64,000 nucleotides of DNA from Chitinophaga pinensis (GCA_945860865.1 CAMARW010000008.1:1-64000); one strand, 5' to 3'. Positions 28,964 to 37,896 are shown, numbered from the stretch's first letter. A program made the numbers and translations. Notes: a model not told the origin generated them from the sequence alone.

Positions 28964-29386
28964 ATGGGAAACATTAAAACTAAACAACATAATGCCGATG
29001 TGCATGACTTTATAATGAGCTTTGCAGATACAGATGCTAAACGTGCAGATAGCTTTGCGTTGCTAAAAATAATGGAGGATTTTACAGGGTTTGAACCTAA
29101 AATGTGGGGCCCAAGCATGATAGGTTTTGGGAGTTATTATTATAAGTCTGATCGCAGTGCGCAAAATGGCGAATGGTTCTTGGTTGGTTTTTCACCGCGC
29201 AAAGCTGCTATTTCATTATACGTTTATTCGGGTTTAAAAGAACATGCCCATTTGCTAGAAAATTTCGGCAAATTTAAAATGGGTAAAGCTTGTTTATACA
29301 TAAAAAAGCTATCAGATATTGATGAGGATGCCCTACGCGCTTTAATGGGCGCAACCATATCTCATTTGAAAGAAAAGTGGGGTTGA
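28964..29386 (+). CDS. DUF1801 domain-containing protein
   Basis: The 140-residue protein runs from ATG 28964. The blocks FTGFEPKMWGPSMIGFGSYYYK, WFLVGFSPRKAAISLYVYSG and GKFKMGKACLYIKKLSDID are the DUF1801 signature; the fold is YdhG-like and the molecular function is not established. It is monocistronic, with its own -7 box, and begins the more accessory-looking stretch between mfd and yggS. Confidence 0.85.
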   Translation: MGNIKTKQHNADVHDFIMSFADTDAKRADSFALLKIMEDFTGFEPKMWGPSMIGFGSYYYKSDRSAQNGEWFLVGFSPRKAAISLYVYSGLKEHAHLLENFGKFKMGKACLYIKKLSDIDEDALRALMGATISHLKEKWG

Positions 29387-29478
29387 GGTTAAGTATAAAA
29401 TTTCGTGGTTTCTGGTAAAATTAGTTTTTCTAAAGGTTTGTAGAATTTACTTGTTTTATCCTGCCATTGAATTATTTC

Positions 29479-29519
29479 ATACATAATGTATGATACATTT
29501 TGTATGATGCATTATGTAT
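29479..29519. promoter_or_regulatory. AT-rich inverted repeat upstream of the ATPase gene (candidate operator)
   Basis: ATACATAATGTATGATACA (29479-29497) and TGTATGATGCATTATGTAT (29501-29519) are inverted copies matching at 17 of 19 positions around TTT. Each arm also contains nested ATACAT/ATGTAT half-sites. The element ends 15 bp before the -7 box of the next gene, a natural repressor position. No regulator gene is adjacent. Confidence 0.55.
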
Positions 29520-29534
29520 TACAATTAAATTATT

Positions 29535-29542
29535 TACATTTG
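29535..29542 (+). promoter_or_regulatory. -7 promoter box (TACATTTG) for the ATPase gene
   Basis: TACATTTG fits TAnnTTTG and ends 4 bp before the ATG at 29547, implying transcription starts at or next to the start codon. The inverted repeat upstream covers the -33 position. Confidence 0.5.
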
Positions 29543-29546
29543 TTCC

Positions 29547-30680
29547 ATGGAAAAATTACCTAATCCGTTTTTGTCGTCAGGTTATATTGGTTCAGCTTAT
29601 TTCTGTAATAGAAAATCTGAAACATCTATGTTAACAAATTATATGCAAAACGGAATACATGTTGCGTTGTTTGCTATAAGGCGCATTGGTAAAACAGGGC
29701 TTATTAGTCATGTTTTTCATCCTTTTCAAAACAGCAAAAAAATAGCCTGTATTTACTTAGATATTTTAGCTACTCAGAATTTAAACGATTTTACTAATCA
29801 GCTAGCCACAGCTGTTTACAATAGGTTTCCGGCACAAAAGAGTTTAGGGAGAAAGTTTATGGAAATGGTTCAGCACTTTAGGCCAACTATTACGTTTGAT
29901 GAATTGACGGGATCTCCCTCTCTCTCGTTAAGTATACAAACTAAGGCCCAAAAGGAGAAGTCGCTTGGGCAAATATTTTCTTTTTTAGACGCTCAAAATA
30001 TACGCGTGGTATTTGCTATTGATGAGTTTCAACAAATTTTAGAATATCCAGAAACAAATACAGAATCTATTTTACGCACCTTGATGCAGCAATTAAAAAA
30101 CACCTCTTTTATTTTTTGTGGAAGTAATCAAAAACTCATGCATCAAATATTTAATTCGGCAAAGAGGCCCTTTTTTGCGAGTTGTACTTCCATGCATTTG
30201 GATGCCATTTCACAATTGGATTACAAGAAATTTATAGCGGCTAAATTTAAAGACTACCACAGAACCATTGATAGGGAGTGCCTAGATTTTATATGTGATT
30301 TTACTTGTTTGCATACATTTTATACGCAGCATTTTTGCTTTAATTTATTTGCCAAACAATATGAACATACAAAGCTTGAACACGCATTAGAAACAGCTGT
30401 TGAAATTCTCAAAATAAACGAAAATAATTTTTACCAGTATAAAAATTTGCTAACAAAGGCTCAATGGAATTTACTTGCTGCCATTGCAAAAGAGCATCTG
30501 GTTTTTCAGCCACAGGCCAAATCATTTATTCAGAAATATTCTTTAGGAACTCCAGCCTTGGTAAAGCGCGGCCTAGATGCCTTGCTAGCAAAAGAAATGA
30601 TATATTATCAATCTGGGGTAGAAAAACCATATTACCAGGTTTACGATAAGTTTCTTATGCGTTGGCTCAGCAAAAATTAA
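29547..30680 (+). CDS. AAA-type ATPase of the archaeal-ATPase (PF01637-like) group
   Basis: The 377-residue protein has a P-loop AIRRIGKT at residues 43-50 with RR in the family position, Walker B VVFAIDEFQQI near residue 160, and a sensor-like FIFCGSNQKL. A C-terminal winged-helix region (KAQWNLLAAIAKE to LLAKEMIYYQ) ends in the usual YDKFLMRWL. The first glycine of the P-loop is alanine, as in some relatives. These ATPases are often linked to mobile or defence contexts, but their substrates are mostly unknown. It sits behind a long AT-rich inverted repeat. Confidence 0.8.
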   Translation: MEKLPNPFLSSGYIGSAYFCNRKSETSMLTNYMQNGIHVALFAIRRIGKTGLISHVFHPFQNSKKIACIYLDILATQNLNDFTNQLATAVYNRFPAQKSLGRKFMEMVQHFRPTITFDELTGSPSLSLSIQTKAQKEKSLGQIFSFLDAQNIRVVFAIDEFQQILEYPETNTESILRTLMQQLKNTSFIFCGSNQKLMHQIFNSAKRPFFASCTSMHLDAISQLDYKKFIAAKFKDYHRTIDRECLDFICDFTCLHTFYTQHFCFNLFAKQYEHTKLEHALETAVEILKINENNFYQYKNLLTKAQWNLLAAIAKEHLVFQPQAKSFIQKYSLGTPALVKRGLDALLAKEMIYYQSGVEKPYYQVYDKFLMRWLSKN

Positions 30681-30750
30681 ATTAATCTATTTAATAGAAC
30701 TCTAGCTGCTGTGGAGCATCTTACCACATCATACATCATTAAATTGCGCA

Positions 30751-31878
30751 ATGGAAACAGAAAAATTTAGTTTAAAAGATCATTTGTTTCATGAGGCTAA
30801 AGTTGCAAAATTGGCCTTAGAAATTACCCATGTATATGCAGATTTTAAGGGTAAAGCTTTCGTTAAAGAAGTGATTCAAGCCTTTCCGCAATTAGAGTTA
30901 AAGGAGCGCATTTATCATATAACAAGTTGTTTAAATAAGTACTTGCCATTTGCCTACAAAGAGGCAGTGGGTATTTTGGTTCGGGCCATGCCCCAGCCGT
31001 GTAATCCAGATTTAACTGATAATGATTTTGGCGATTTTATTTATGCACCTTATGCGCATTTTATAGCGGTATATGGGTGTAAAGAAATCTATTTACAAAC
31101 TTCTTTAGCGGCATTAGAGCAAATAACCATGCGTTTTTCTGCGGAAGATGCCATCCGTTATTTTATCAATGCTTTTCCTGAGCCTACCTTGGCGCAAATG
31201 CAGCTTTGGGCAACGCATAAGCATTATCATGTGCGCCGCTTGGCCTGCGAGGGACTAAGGCCCAAATTGCCTTGGTGTCAGAAAATACACCTGCCAATAG
31301 CGTCTGCATTACCTGTTTTGAACCTATTACATGCAGATAATACGCGCTTTGTAACCCGCTCGGTGGCTAACCATTTAAACGATATTTCTAAAACGCATCC
31401 TTCTATGGTCATTGCTGCATTGCAAGATTGGAAAAGCCAAGCAATACAAACCGATGCAGAACTTAGCTTTATCATTAAACATGCCCTGCGCACGCTCATC
31501 AAAGAGGGCAATCCGGAGGCTTTGCAACTCGTAGGCATTGGTTCAGACCCAGCCATAAAAATGCTTGCTTTTGAACTGACCCAAGAACTTAAATTTAACG
31601 ATTATTTGAGTTTTAAATTTGAGCTCTTGGCATTAGATGATTGTCGCTTAATGCTAGATTATGTATTGTATTTTAAAAGTAAAAATGGCGAGGTGAGTCG
31701 TAAAAAAGTCTTTAAAATAAAACAGCTTTCACTCCAAAAAGGGGAAACAATTTTGGTTCAAAAAGCACAACAACTAAAAGAAAAAATGAGCACTAGAATT
31801 TTGTATCCGGGCGTTCAAGGTTTTGAGCTGCAAATAAACGGTGCCGCGGTTTGGAAGGGGAGTTTTGGTATAGGGTAA
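30751..31878 (+). CDS. DNA alkylation repair protein, AlkC-like HEAT-repeat glycosylase
   Basis: The 375-residue protein is mostly alpha-helical HEAT-like repeats with the diagnostic block HVRRLACEGLRPKLPW near residues 155-170, close to the AlkC consensus. AlkC/AlkD enzymes excise N3- and N7-alkylated purines without flipping the base. The C-terminal part after about residue 285 is beta-rich (an Ig-like extension, as in some AlkC proteins). It is 70 bp downstream of the ATPase and may share its transcript. It adds to the repair theme of this region. Confidence 0.82.
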   Translation: METEKFSLKDHLFHEAKVAKLALEITHVYADFKGKAFVKEVIQAFPQLELKERIYHITSCLNKYLPFAYKEAVGILVRAMPQPCNPDLTDNDFGDFIYAPYAHFIAVYGCKEIYLQTSLAALEQITMRFSAEDAIRYFINAFPEPTLAQMQLWATHKHYHVRRLACEGLRPKLPWCQKIHLPIASALPVLNLLHADNTRFVTRSVANHLNDISKTHPSMVIAALQDWKSQAIQTDAELSFIIKHALRTLIKEGNPEALQLVGIGSDPAIKMLAFELTQELKFNDYLSFKFELLALDDCRLMLDYVLYFKSKNGEVSRKKVFKIKQLSLQKGETILVQKAQQLKEKMSTRILYPGVQGFELQINGAAVWKGSFGIG

Positions 31879-32056
31879 CATTGCAGGAATTGTTTTATCA
31901 AATTCTATACGTTTGTATAATTTGTTTGCGATAATTATATTTTTTGTTCGAACCACAAAAAATGCACTAACCTAATCTCAATAAAACGAGGGTTGCTGTT
32001 TTTGGGGCAAGATAAAATGTGAAATGCTTATAGTGTTTTTGTGGAGAGTTTAAACT

Positions 32057-32677
32057 TCAACAATATAATTTATGCGAGAGCTCTTTCTTTGCCCATTTAT
32101 TGATATTTTGTTCGATATAGTTTTTTGTGTTGTTAAATTGGTTTGGGTCAGAAATAATTCTTTCAAAATAATCTCGCTGCCATACTTTTTCTATATCGCT
32201 GTTTAGTCTAAACCATTTTGTAATGCCAATTTTGAGTCCCCTCACAATGGCGCCAAGTTTTGATTTTTTCTCTGTATCTATATCAGTTATTTCTATTAGT
32301 CCGTGCAAATGATTGGGCATTACCACGTATGCATGTACCACTACATTGGGGAAATGTTTCGGTATATCTTCCCAACATTGAAGAGCGAGCTTGCCAGCTT
32401 CTGTGTATAGCATCACTCCTGTGAGAGGCATGATGATTCTCGCTTTAGAATCTCTTTCGGCCAAAATGCTACCGAAAAGATGCGCCTTATTTTGAGTATT
32501 GATTGTAATAAAGTAAAATCCCGGGTTCGAATAATTATATCCGCGTTTTCGGATAAATTTTCTTTCGGGTAGTCGGTGCGGATTATTATCCGCCCGTGCG
32601 GGTTGGGGCGGATTATTATCCGCCCTTACGGGTTGGGGCGGATTATTATCCGCCCTTACGGTGGGGTATATTTTCAT
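32057..32677 (-). mobile_element. REP-associated tyrosine transposase (RAYT, IS200-like Y1 family)
   Basis: The 206-residue protein has the Y1 transposase core: GFYFITINTQNKAHLFG, the HUH motif as HLH (His123, His125 in VVMPNHLHGLIEI), VWQRDYFERII, and catalytic Tyr187 in TKNYIEQN. RAYTs nick and join DNA at REP palindromes and are domesticated rather than freely transposing. The first 36 residues are unusual: three copies of ADNNP-type decapeptides encoded by a 30-bp tandem repeat that itself contains REP-like palindromes. No later ATG, GTG or TTG precedes the core, so the ATG at 32677 is probably real. Confidence 0.88.
32578..32660. repeat. 30-bp tandem repeat of REP-like palindromes inside the RAYT gene
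   Basis: Two full 30-bp units (32581-32610, 32611-32640) and a partial third each contain GCGGATTATTATCCGCC, a hairpin with GCGGAT/ATCCGC arms and a TATT loop. The repeat is exactly 10 codons long and stays in frame, giving the repeated (V/A)RADNNPxxx peptide. The same arms occur at the selD stop (14013). Confidence 0.8.
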
Positions 32678-32691
32678 GGGGTAGTGATGTT

Positions 32692-33522
32692 TTATTTTAG
32701 GCGGATACCTTGCTCTTCTATCGTTATTTTCTTTTCTCGGTAGAGGATGCCGATGGCTTTTTTGAATACTTTCTTGCTTATTTTTAGTCGAGCTTGAATT
32801 TCTTCTGGGGCCGAATCGTCGTTTAGGTTCAGGAAGCCGCCGTTCTTTTTGAGGTGGTTTAAGATTACATCTGTTTGGTCGTTTACGTGGGTAAATCCAA
32901 TCTTTTGTATACTCAAATCTATCTCGCCAGTTTCTTTAACCTTTTTTACAAATGCTTGGGTGGTGTCTCCAATGCGTAAGTTGCTGTAAACTTCATTGTG
33001 ATAGATGAGTCCGTAATGTTTATTGTTTATTACGGCCAAATAACCAAGAGGGGTATCATCAAAAATTAAACAATCTACCTCATTGCCTATGGCCAAGTTG
33101 TGGTTATCATTGTTTAAAAAGCGTTTTATTTTGCTCGATCCAACCAAGCGTTGGGTAACTTCATCGAGGTAACAATATATCCAATACGATTTGCCCTCCT
33201 TCATTGGATTTAGCTGTTCTTTAATGGGTACCAACAAATCTTTATCTATGCCCATATCTAAAAAGGCACCAAAGCTATTTACTTCATTTACCACCAAGTT
33301 GGCCAAAGAATTGGCTTCAATAAGTGGCACCAAGGTGGTGGCAATTAAGCGATCTTCAGAATCTTTGTAAACAAATACTTCTAAAAGCTCTTCCGCCTGA
33401 AGTGTTTTGGGTACATATTTATTAGGCAATAAAACTTCTTGTCCGCTTTTATCTGTAAGGTAAATTCCTTGCGGGGTATTTCTAATGGCCCGCAGTGTGT
33501 TTTTCTTTCCAATCTCAATCAT
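32692..33522 (-). CDS. CvfB/YitL family S1-domain RNA-binding protein
   Basis: The 276-residue protein shows tandem S1-like beta-barrels (EVNSFGAFLDMGIDKDLLVPIKEQ at residues 79-102 is a classic S1 strand pattern) and a C-terminal winged helix (ISKKVFKKAIGILYREKKITIEEQGI). This is the CvfB layout; in Staphylococcus CvfB binds RNA and affects virulence regulators, but the role here is unknown. It sits 14 bp downstream of a zinc-ribbon gene, likely in the same transcript. Confidence 0.87.
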   Translation of the reverse strand: MIEIGKKNTLRAIRNTPQGIYLTDKSGQEVLLPNKYVPKTLQAEELLEVFVYKDSEDRLIATTLVPLIEANSLANLVVNEVNSFGAFLDMGIDKDLLVPIKEQLNPMKEGKSYWIYCYLDEVTQRLVGSSKIKRFLNNDNHNLAIGNEVDCLIFDDTPLGYLAVINNKHYGLIYHNEVYSNLRIGDTTQAFVKKVKETGEIDLSIQKIGFTHVNDQTDVILNHLKKNGGFLNLNDDSAPEEIQARLKISKKVFKKAIGILYREKKITIEEQGIRLK

Positions 33523-33536
33523 GCTTCAAAAGTAGG

Positions 33537-33896
33537 CTAGTTCAGTTTAATTATAGCAAGTTCTCCTTGTTTGGTTCTCACATACCCATAATCATAGCAG
33601 CAAACACCTTCTTTGCCATTCTTTAATTGAATGGTATGGGTATGAAAATGAAAAACAAATCCGAGTTCTTGGATTTTTCTTTCTAAAATGGCTCCAGGTT
33701 GCTGGCCTAATCTATCAAAAACGTCTGCTAATATTTTTCTATTCCTTTTTAAAGCAGTGTCTACCAATTTTATTTGTTGGTTATTTTCACTTTTCTTTTG
33801 GTTGTGGGAGGCAGTGCGACAGTAATCGTTGCAGTACTTTTTGTCTACTCTGCCTAGTAAGTTTGCGCCACAAAACGAACAATTTTTAGTTTGCAT
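33537..33896 (-). CDS. Conserved zinc-ribbon protein of unknown function
   Basis: The 119-residue protein starts with a treble-clef/zinc-ribbon-like site NCSFCGANLLGRVDKKYCNDYC (CxxC ... CxxxC) followed by basic SHNQKK. The C-terminal half (FVFHFHTHTIQLKNGKEGVCCYDYGYV) looks like a small beta domain. I know relatives in Bacteroidota but no function. It lies between yggS and the CvfB gene on the same strand. Confidence 0.7.
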   Translation of the reverse strand: MQTKNCSFCGANLLGRVDKKYCNDYCRTASHNQKKSENNQQIKLVDTALKRNRKILADVFDRLGQQPGAILERKIQELGFVFHFHTHTIQLKNGKEGVCCYDYGYVRTKQGELAIIKLN

Positions 33897-33937
33897 GCTG
33901 GGGTAATTTTAAAGAATATAATCATTTTTGGGTAAGC

Positions 33938-34597
33938 CTAACGCTCTCCAAAAATGAGGCTACCCACCCGCACCAAAGTGGCACCTTCTTTAATGGCCAA
34001 TGGATAATCTCCACTCATACCCATCGATATTTCTTTAAAGCTTGCTTGATGGTCAAAGTATTGCGATTTTACTTTATCGAACAAGTTTTTTAAGCCTTTA
34101 AATTCATTACTTACTTGGGTTGCATCTGCCACATTGCTGGCCATTCCCATTAAACCGCCTATTTGAACATAGGGTAGCGGTGTTTGGTTTAACTGCTCTA
34201 ATAAACTGTATAATTCGTCTGGGTTCAAGCCAAATTTTGTTTCTTCTTGTGCAATAAATATTTGAAGTAAACAAGGGATTACACGCTGGTTTTTTGCGCC
34301 TTCTTTGTTTATGTTTTCTAATAATTTATAGCTGTCTACGCCATGTATCATGGCCACAAAAGGGGCAATATATTTTACCTTGTTACTTTGAAGGTGACCA
34401 ATTAAATGCCATTCTATGTCTTTGGGTAGTGCTTCATATTTCTGAACCAACTCTTGAACTTTGTTTTCTCCAAAAATTCTTTGTCCGCCCTGGTAAGCCT
34501 CTTGCAGCATTTCTAGGGGTTTGGTTTTGCTTACAGCAATTAATCTGGCGTGTACACCAATTTCTTGGTTTATTTTATGAATATTTGCAGTAATCAT
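33938..34597 (-). CDS. yggS: YggS family pyridoxal-phosphate homeostasis protein
   Basis: The 219-residue TIM-barrel PLP-binding protein has IAVSKTKPLEMLQEAY with the PLP lysine, GENKVQELVQKYE, HLIGHLQSNKVKYIAPFV, and the C-terminal SMGMSGDYPLAIKEGATLVRVGS phosphate-binding block. YggS binds PLP without a known reaction and affects B6 and amino-acid homeostasis. Its ATG shares two bases with the divergent DUF4296 gene's ATG (CATG), so the two genes have no intergenic space. Confidence 0.96.
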   Translation of the reverse strand: MITANIHKINQEIGVHARLIAVSKTKPLEMLQEAYQGGQRIFGENKVQELVQKYEALPKDIEWHLIGHLQSNKVKYIAPFVAMIHGVDSYKLLENINKEGAKNQRVIPCLLQIFIAQEETKFGLNPDELYSLLEQLNQTPLPYVQIGGLMGMASNVADATQVSNEFKGLKNLFDKVKSQYFDHQASFKEISMGMSGDYPLAIKEGATLVRVGSLIFGER

Positions 34598-35015
34598 GAG
34601 TCAAAATTTTTTTTTCAAATATCTGTATCTGTTTTTACTTGTACTAGTAATTTCTTGCGACAATAAATCATTACAGACCATAGCAGAACCGCCAGGATTA
34701 TTAACGCGCGAAAATATGGCCAAAGTATTGGCAGATATGCATGTAGTAGAAGCAGCTTTGCTAGCTAAAAATTATTCGGCAGATTCTGTTAAGGCCATGT
34801 CTGAGGGGTATAATCAATTTATTTTTGAAAAACATGGCGTAGAGCAAGAACAATTTAAGGCAAGTTTTGATTATTACTTAAGTAATTCTCTGCAAATGGA
34901 TACCATTATGGGTTTTGTAATTGAGGAGTTGAGCAATCAAGAAGCGCTTTCGAGGGGGATTTTAAACGAAACCTTGGAGGTATCGCCTTTGCCAGAGAAT
35001 ATACCTGTACCTTAA
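34596..35015 (+). CDS. DUF4296 domain-containing lipoprotein
   Basis: The 139-residue protein has a lipoprotein signal (MSQNFFFKYLYLFLLVLVISC) and the DUF4296 pattern of KVLADMHVVEAAL, an alpha-helical middle and a YYLSNSLQMDTIM segment. DUF4296 proteins are Bacteroidota-specific and unexplained. The start codon overlaps that of yggS head to head. mutS2 follows 12 bp downstream, so it leads a two-gene unit. Confidence 0.85.
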   Translation: MSQNFFFKYLYLFLLVLVISCDNKSLQTIAEPPGLLTRENMAKVLADMHVVEAALLAKNYSADSVKAMSEGYNQFIFEKHGVEQEQFKASFDYYLSNSLQMDTIMGFVIEELSNQEALSRGILNETLEVSPLPENIPVP

Positions 35016-35027
35016 AAGTAGAAAATT

Positions 35028-37433
35028 TTGCCTTTTCCAAAAAACATTGAACAAAAACTGGGTTTTACCCAAGTAAGAGAATTAATAAGTGCCCGTTGTT
35101 TATCGGCCATGGGACAATATTACGTGGAGCGCATGCGCTTTGCCAACCGATTAGATATCGTTGAAAAAATGTTGGTTCAAACCAAAGAATTTCAGCGGGT
35201 ATTAAATGAAGAATCTCCTTTTCCAAGCGAACATTATTTAGATGTTTCTCCCTATTTGTACAAAGCAAAAATTGAAGGTGTTTGGTTGCTAGAAGAAGAG
35301 TTGCAGAGTATAAAATTGGTGATAAAGGCATTTATACAAGTAGCTGCTTTTTTTAGAGAACGCGGAGGCAAATATCCAGAGTTGGAGGCCTTGTTGGCGG
35401 GCTTAATTATTAATGATTTGGTGGTGCGCCGCATCGATAGAATTATTGATGTAGAGGGTTTAATGCGCCCCAATGCCTCGCCCGAATTAGCTAAAATATC
35501 TAGTAAAATTCATGATAAGGAAAGCGAAATTAGGAAGCGTATTCAGAAGCTATTTGATAAGTATACCGGATTAGGTTATTTGGCAGAGCAAATAGGCATT
35601 ACTATTCGTGAGGGAAGATTGGTTTTACCCGTTTTGGCCGAACACAAAAGACACGTGCCAGGCTTTGTGCATGATGAATCGAGTACTGGTCAAACCATTT
35701 ATATTGAGCCAACCGAGTGTTTTGATTTAAACAATGGCCTGCGCGAATGGCAGATTGCCTACCGCCGAGAGCGGGAAAGAATTTTGTTGGAAATTACTGA
35801 TCAAATTAGGCCCGAAATTCCAGAGTTAGAGAAGAATTTACAGCGACTAGGTTTGTTTGATTTTATTAGAGCCAAAGCTGGCTTATCTAATGATATGAAA
35901 GCCGATTTGCCTATTTTAAGCAAGCACCCGGGTTTAAATTTGGTAAAAGCGTATCATCCTTTGCTGCGTTTAAGTCATGATAAAGCCGGACTAAAAACCA
36001 TACCGCTTTCTATTACCCTCAATCATGATAAATACATTGTGGTTATTTCTGGTCCAAACGCGGGTGGAAAATCGGTGTGTTTAAAAACGGTGGGTTTGTT
36101 GCAATACATGCTTCAATGTGGTTTGTTAATTCCCTGCGAATCGCACAGTGAAGTGGGTATTTACAAAGAAATAATGGTAGATATTGGCGATGAGCAGAGT
36201 ATAGAAAACGATTTAAGTACGTACAGCTCGCATTTGCTTAGTATGAAAAATTTCTGCGATTTTGCAGATGGTAAAACTTTGTTTTTAATAGATGAGTTTG
36301 GCACGGGCACAGATCCTCAGTTTGGCGGACCATTAGCAGAAGCAATTCTGCATCATTTGGCTCAGAAAAGGGCGCAAGGAATTGTTACTACCCACTTTAG
36401 TAACCTCAAAAATTTTGCCTCACAGTATCCTGGTTTAGAAAATGCGAGCATGTTGTTTGATCATGAAAATATGCAACCATTATATGTATTAGAATTGGGC
36501 AAACCTGGCAGTAGTTATGCGTTTGAGTTAGCCGTAAAATCTGGTCTGAACCAACACATCATTAACTATGCTAAAAACAAAGTTGGGGACAAGCAAAGAA
36601 AGGTAGATGAGCTTTTGGTGGAGTTGGAGAAAGAGAAGCAATTGGTGCAAGGCATGAAGCAAAAATTGCAGGAAAAAGAGGGTAAAACACAAAAGCTATT
36701 AGAACAATATGAAGGACTTACCCAAGAACTAGATGTTAATAAAAAGACTTTATTAAAAAAGGCAAAGCAAGAAGCATTGGCTTTGGTAAGCGAGGCCAAT
36801 AGTAAAATTGAGGCAACCATTAGGGAGATAAAAGAGCAGCAAGCCAATAGCGAGGTGCAGCGCAAAGCACGCGTATTGGTAAAAGAAGAAATGCAGCAAT
36901 TAAAAACAGATATTGCGCAAATTGAATATGTTGAGCCCGAATTAAATCCGCAAAAGAAAGAGCAAAGTGTCTCAGATATTTTGCGAGAAAATGATTGGGT
37001 TAATATTGAAGGTCAGGTAGCACTAGGACAAGTTATAAGCATACAAAAAAACAAGGCTTTAGTGGCTATGGGCGATTTGCGTTCCAATATTGAGTTAAGC
37101 AAGTTGAGTAAAGTAAGCTTAACGGCCAAAAAGCAACAAGCCAAATTGGGTAGCTCGGGCGTAGATTTTAACAGCAAAATGCAGCATTTTAGTCACGAGT
37201 TAAACCTCATTGGCTTGCGCGGCGAAGAGGCGGTGCGCAACCTCAATGCCTTTTTAGATGAAGCCATACTATTAGGTATAAAGCAAGTGCGCATAGTGCA
37301 TGGCAAAGGTTATGGTATCTTAAGAAAATTGGTTCGAACCGAATTAAAAATAAACAAATTTGTTGGGCATTTTAGCGACGAGCAGATAGAATTGGGCGGC
37401 GATGGCGTAACCATTGTTAGTTTAAAGGTGTAA
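35028..37433 (+). CDS. mutS2: Endonuclease MutS2
   Basis: MutS2 suppresses homologous recombination and acts on collided ribosomes in some bacteria. The 801-residue protein lacks the mismatch-reading MutS I domain. It has Walker A SGPNAGGKSVCLKT near residue 341, Walker B LFLIDEFGTGTDP, a long coiled coil (about residues 520-630) and a C-terminal Smr nuclease domain (LIGLRGEEAVRNLNAFLDEA, VRIVHGKGYGILRKLVR). The start is TTG: only AAA and ATT codons separate it from an upstream in-frame stop at 35019-35021. A GGTTCGAACC palindrome lies in the Smr part. Confidence 0.97.
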   Translation: MPFPKNIEQKLGFTQVRELISARCLSAMGQYYVERMRFANRLDIVEKMLVQTKEFQRVLNEESPFPSEHYLDVSPYLYKAKIEGVWLLEEELQSIKLVIKAFIQVAAFFRERGGKYPELEALLAGLIINDLVVRRIDRIIDVEGLMRPNASPELAKISSKIHDKESEIRKRIQKLFDKYTGLGYLAEQIGITIREGRLVLPVLAEHKRHVPGFVHDESSTGQTIYIEPTECFDLNNGLREWQIAYRRERERILLEITDQIRPEIPELEKNLQRLGLFDFIRAKAGLSNDMKADLPILSKHPGLNLVKAYHPLLRLSHDKAGLKTIPLSITLNHDKYIVVISGPNAGGKSVCLKTVGLLQYMLQCGLLIPCESHSEVGIYKEIMVDIGDEQSIENDLSTYSSHLLSMKNFCDFADGKTLFLIDEFGTGTDPQFGGPLAEAILHHLAQKRAQGIVTTHFSNLKNFASQYPGLENASMLFDHENMQPLYVLELGKPGSSYAFELAVKSGLNQHIINYAKNKVGDKQRKVDELLVELEKEKQLVQGMKQKLQEKEGKTQKLLEQYEGLTQELDVNKKTLLKKAKQEALALVSEANSKIEATIREIKEQQANSEVQRKARVLVKEEMQQLKTDIAQIEYVEPELNPQKKEQSVSDILRENDWVNIEGQVALGQVISIQKNKALVAMGDLRSNIELSKLSKVSLTAKKQQAKLGSSGVDFNSKMQHFSHELNLIGLRGEEAVRNLNAFLDEAILLGIKQVRIVHGKGYGILRKLVRTELKINKFVGHFSDEQIELGGDGVTIVSLKV
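37331..37340. repeat. Iterated palindrome GGTTCGAACC (in mutS2)
   Basis: An exact copy, in context TTGGTTCGAACCGAA, read by the ribosome as L-V-R-T-E. It is one of five exact copies in the window. Confidence 0.8.
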
Positions 37434-37473
37434 ATAAATAAAATATTTTACCTAAAATGGCTAAAATTGTAAC

Positions 37474-37875
37474 ATGATAAAAGAATCCATTGCAACATAT
37501 AAAAACACCTTAAGGGCTGCCATACGTGGTTCCCTTATTGCTGCTGGAATTAATATAGCCTGGCTTTTTAGCTTAGAATTTTGGTTAAATATTTCGGGTT
37601 TGCCCAAGGGATTTCCCTTGGCTGTGGTGTTATCAACCATCATTCCGGTTTTGTTAGGGGCGGTTTTATACGTTGTTTTTGTTAAAAACTTTTTAAAGGG
37701 AGAAGTCATGTTTCTACTATTAGCAGCAGGTTTTGCCCTTTTAAGTATTTTTCCATCGTTTGAACCTATTTTGCCCGATGGCCAGGCGGCACCCGCAAAT
37801 TTTGCCTTGCTTACGGTACCCATGCATTTTTTTGCTGCGGTAATTGGGGTATATTACATCATTCAAAAACGCTAA
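37474..37875 (+). CDS. Four-span membrane protein of unknown function
   Basis: The 133-residue protein has four hydrophobic segments (around residues 19-37, 48-70, 77-92 and 109-128) joined by short loops, with a positively charged N-terminus MIKESIATYKNTLRAAIRG. It resembles the small DUF6069-type membrane proteins, but I am not certain. It is 40 bp after mutS2 and followed by a DsbA-like gene. Confidence 0.65.
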   Translation: MIKESIATYKNTLRAAIRGSLIAAGINIAWLFSLEFWLNISGLPKGFPLAVVLSTIIPVLLGAVLYVVFVKNFLKGEVMFLLLAAGFALLSIFPSFEPILPDGQAAPANFALLTVPMHFFAAVIGVYYIIQKR

Positions 37876-37886
37876 TATTTTTATTC

Positions 37887-37896
37887 GGTTCGAACC
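37887..37896. repeat. Iterated palindrome GGTTCGAACC (intergenic)
   Basis: An exact copy in the 34-bp gap between the membrane protein stop and the DsbA-like ATG, in context TTCGGTTCGAACCAAA. This non-coding copy shows the motif is not forced by protein sequence. Confidence 0.8.

Noticed and set aside
32057..32677. A complete transposable IS element around the Y1 transposase
   Set aside because: No left and right subterminal hairpins or target sequence typical of IS200/IS605 are seen around the gene. The protein fits the immobile RAYT group better.
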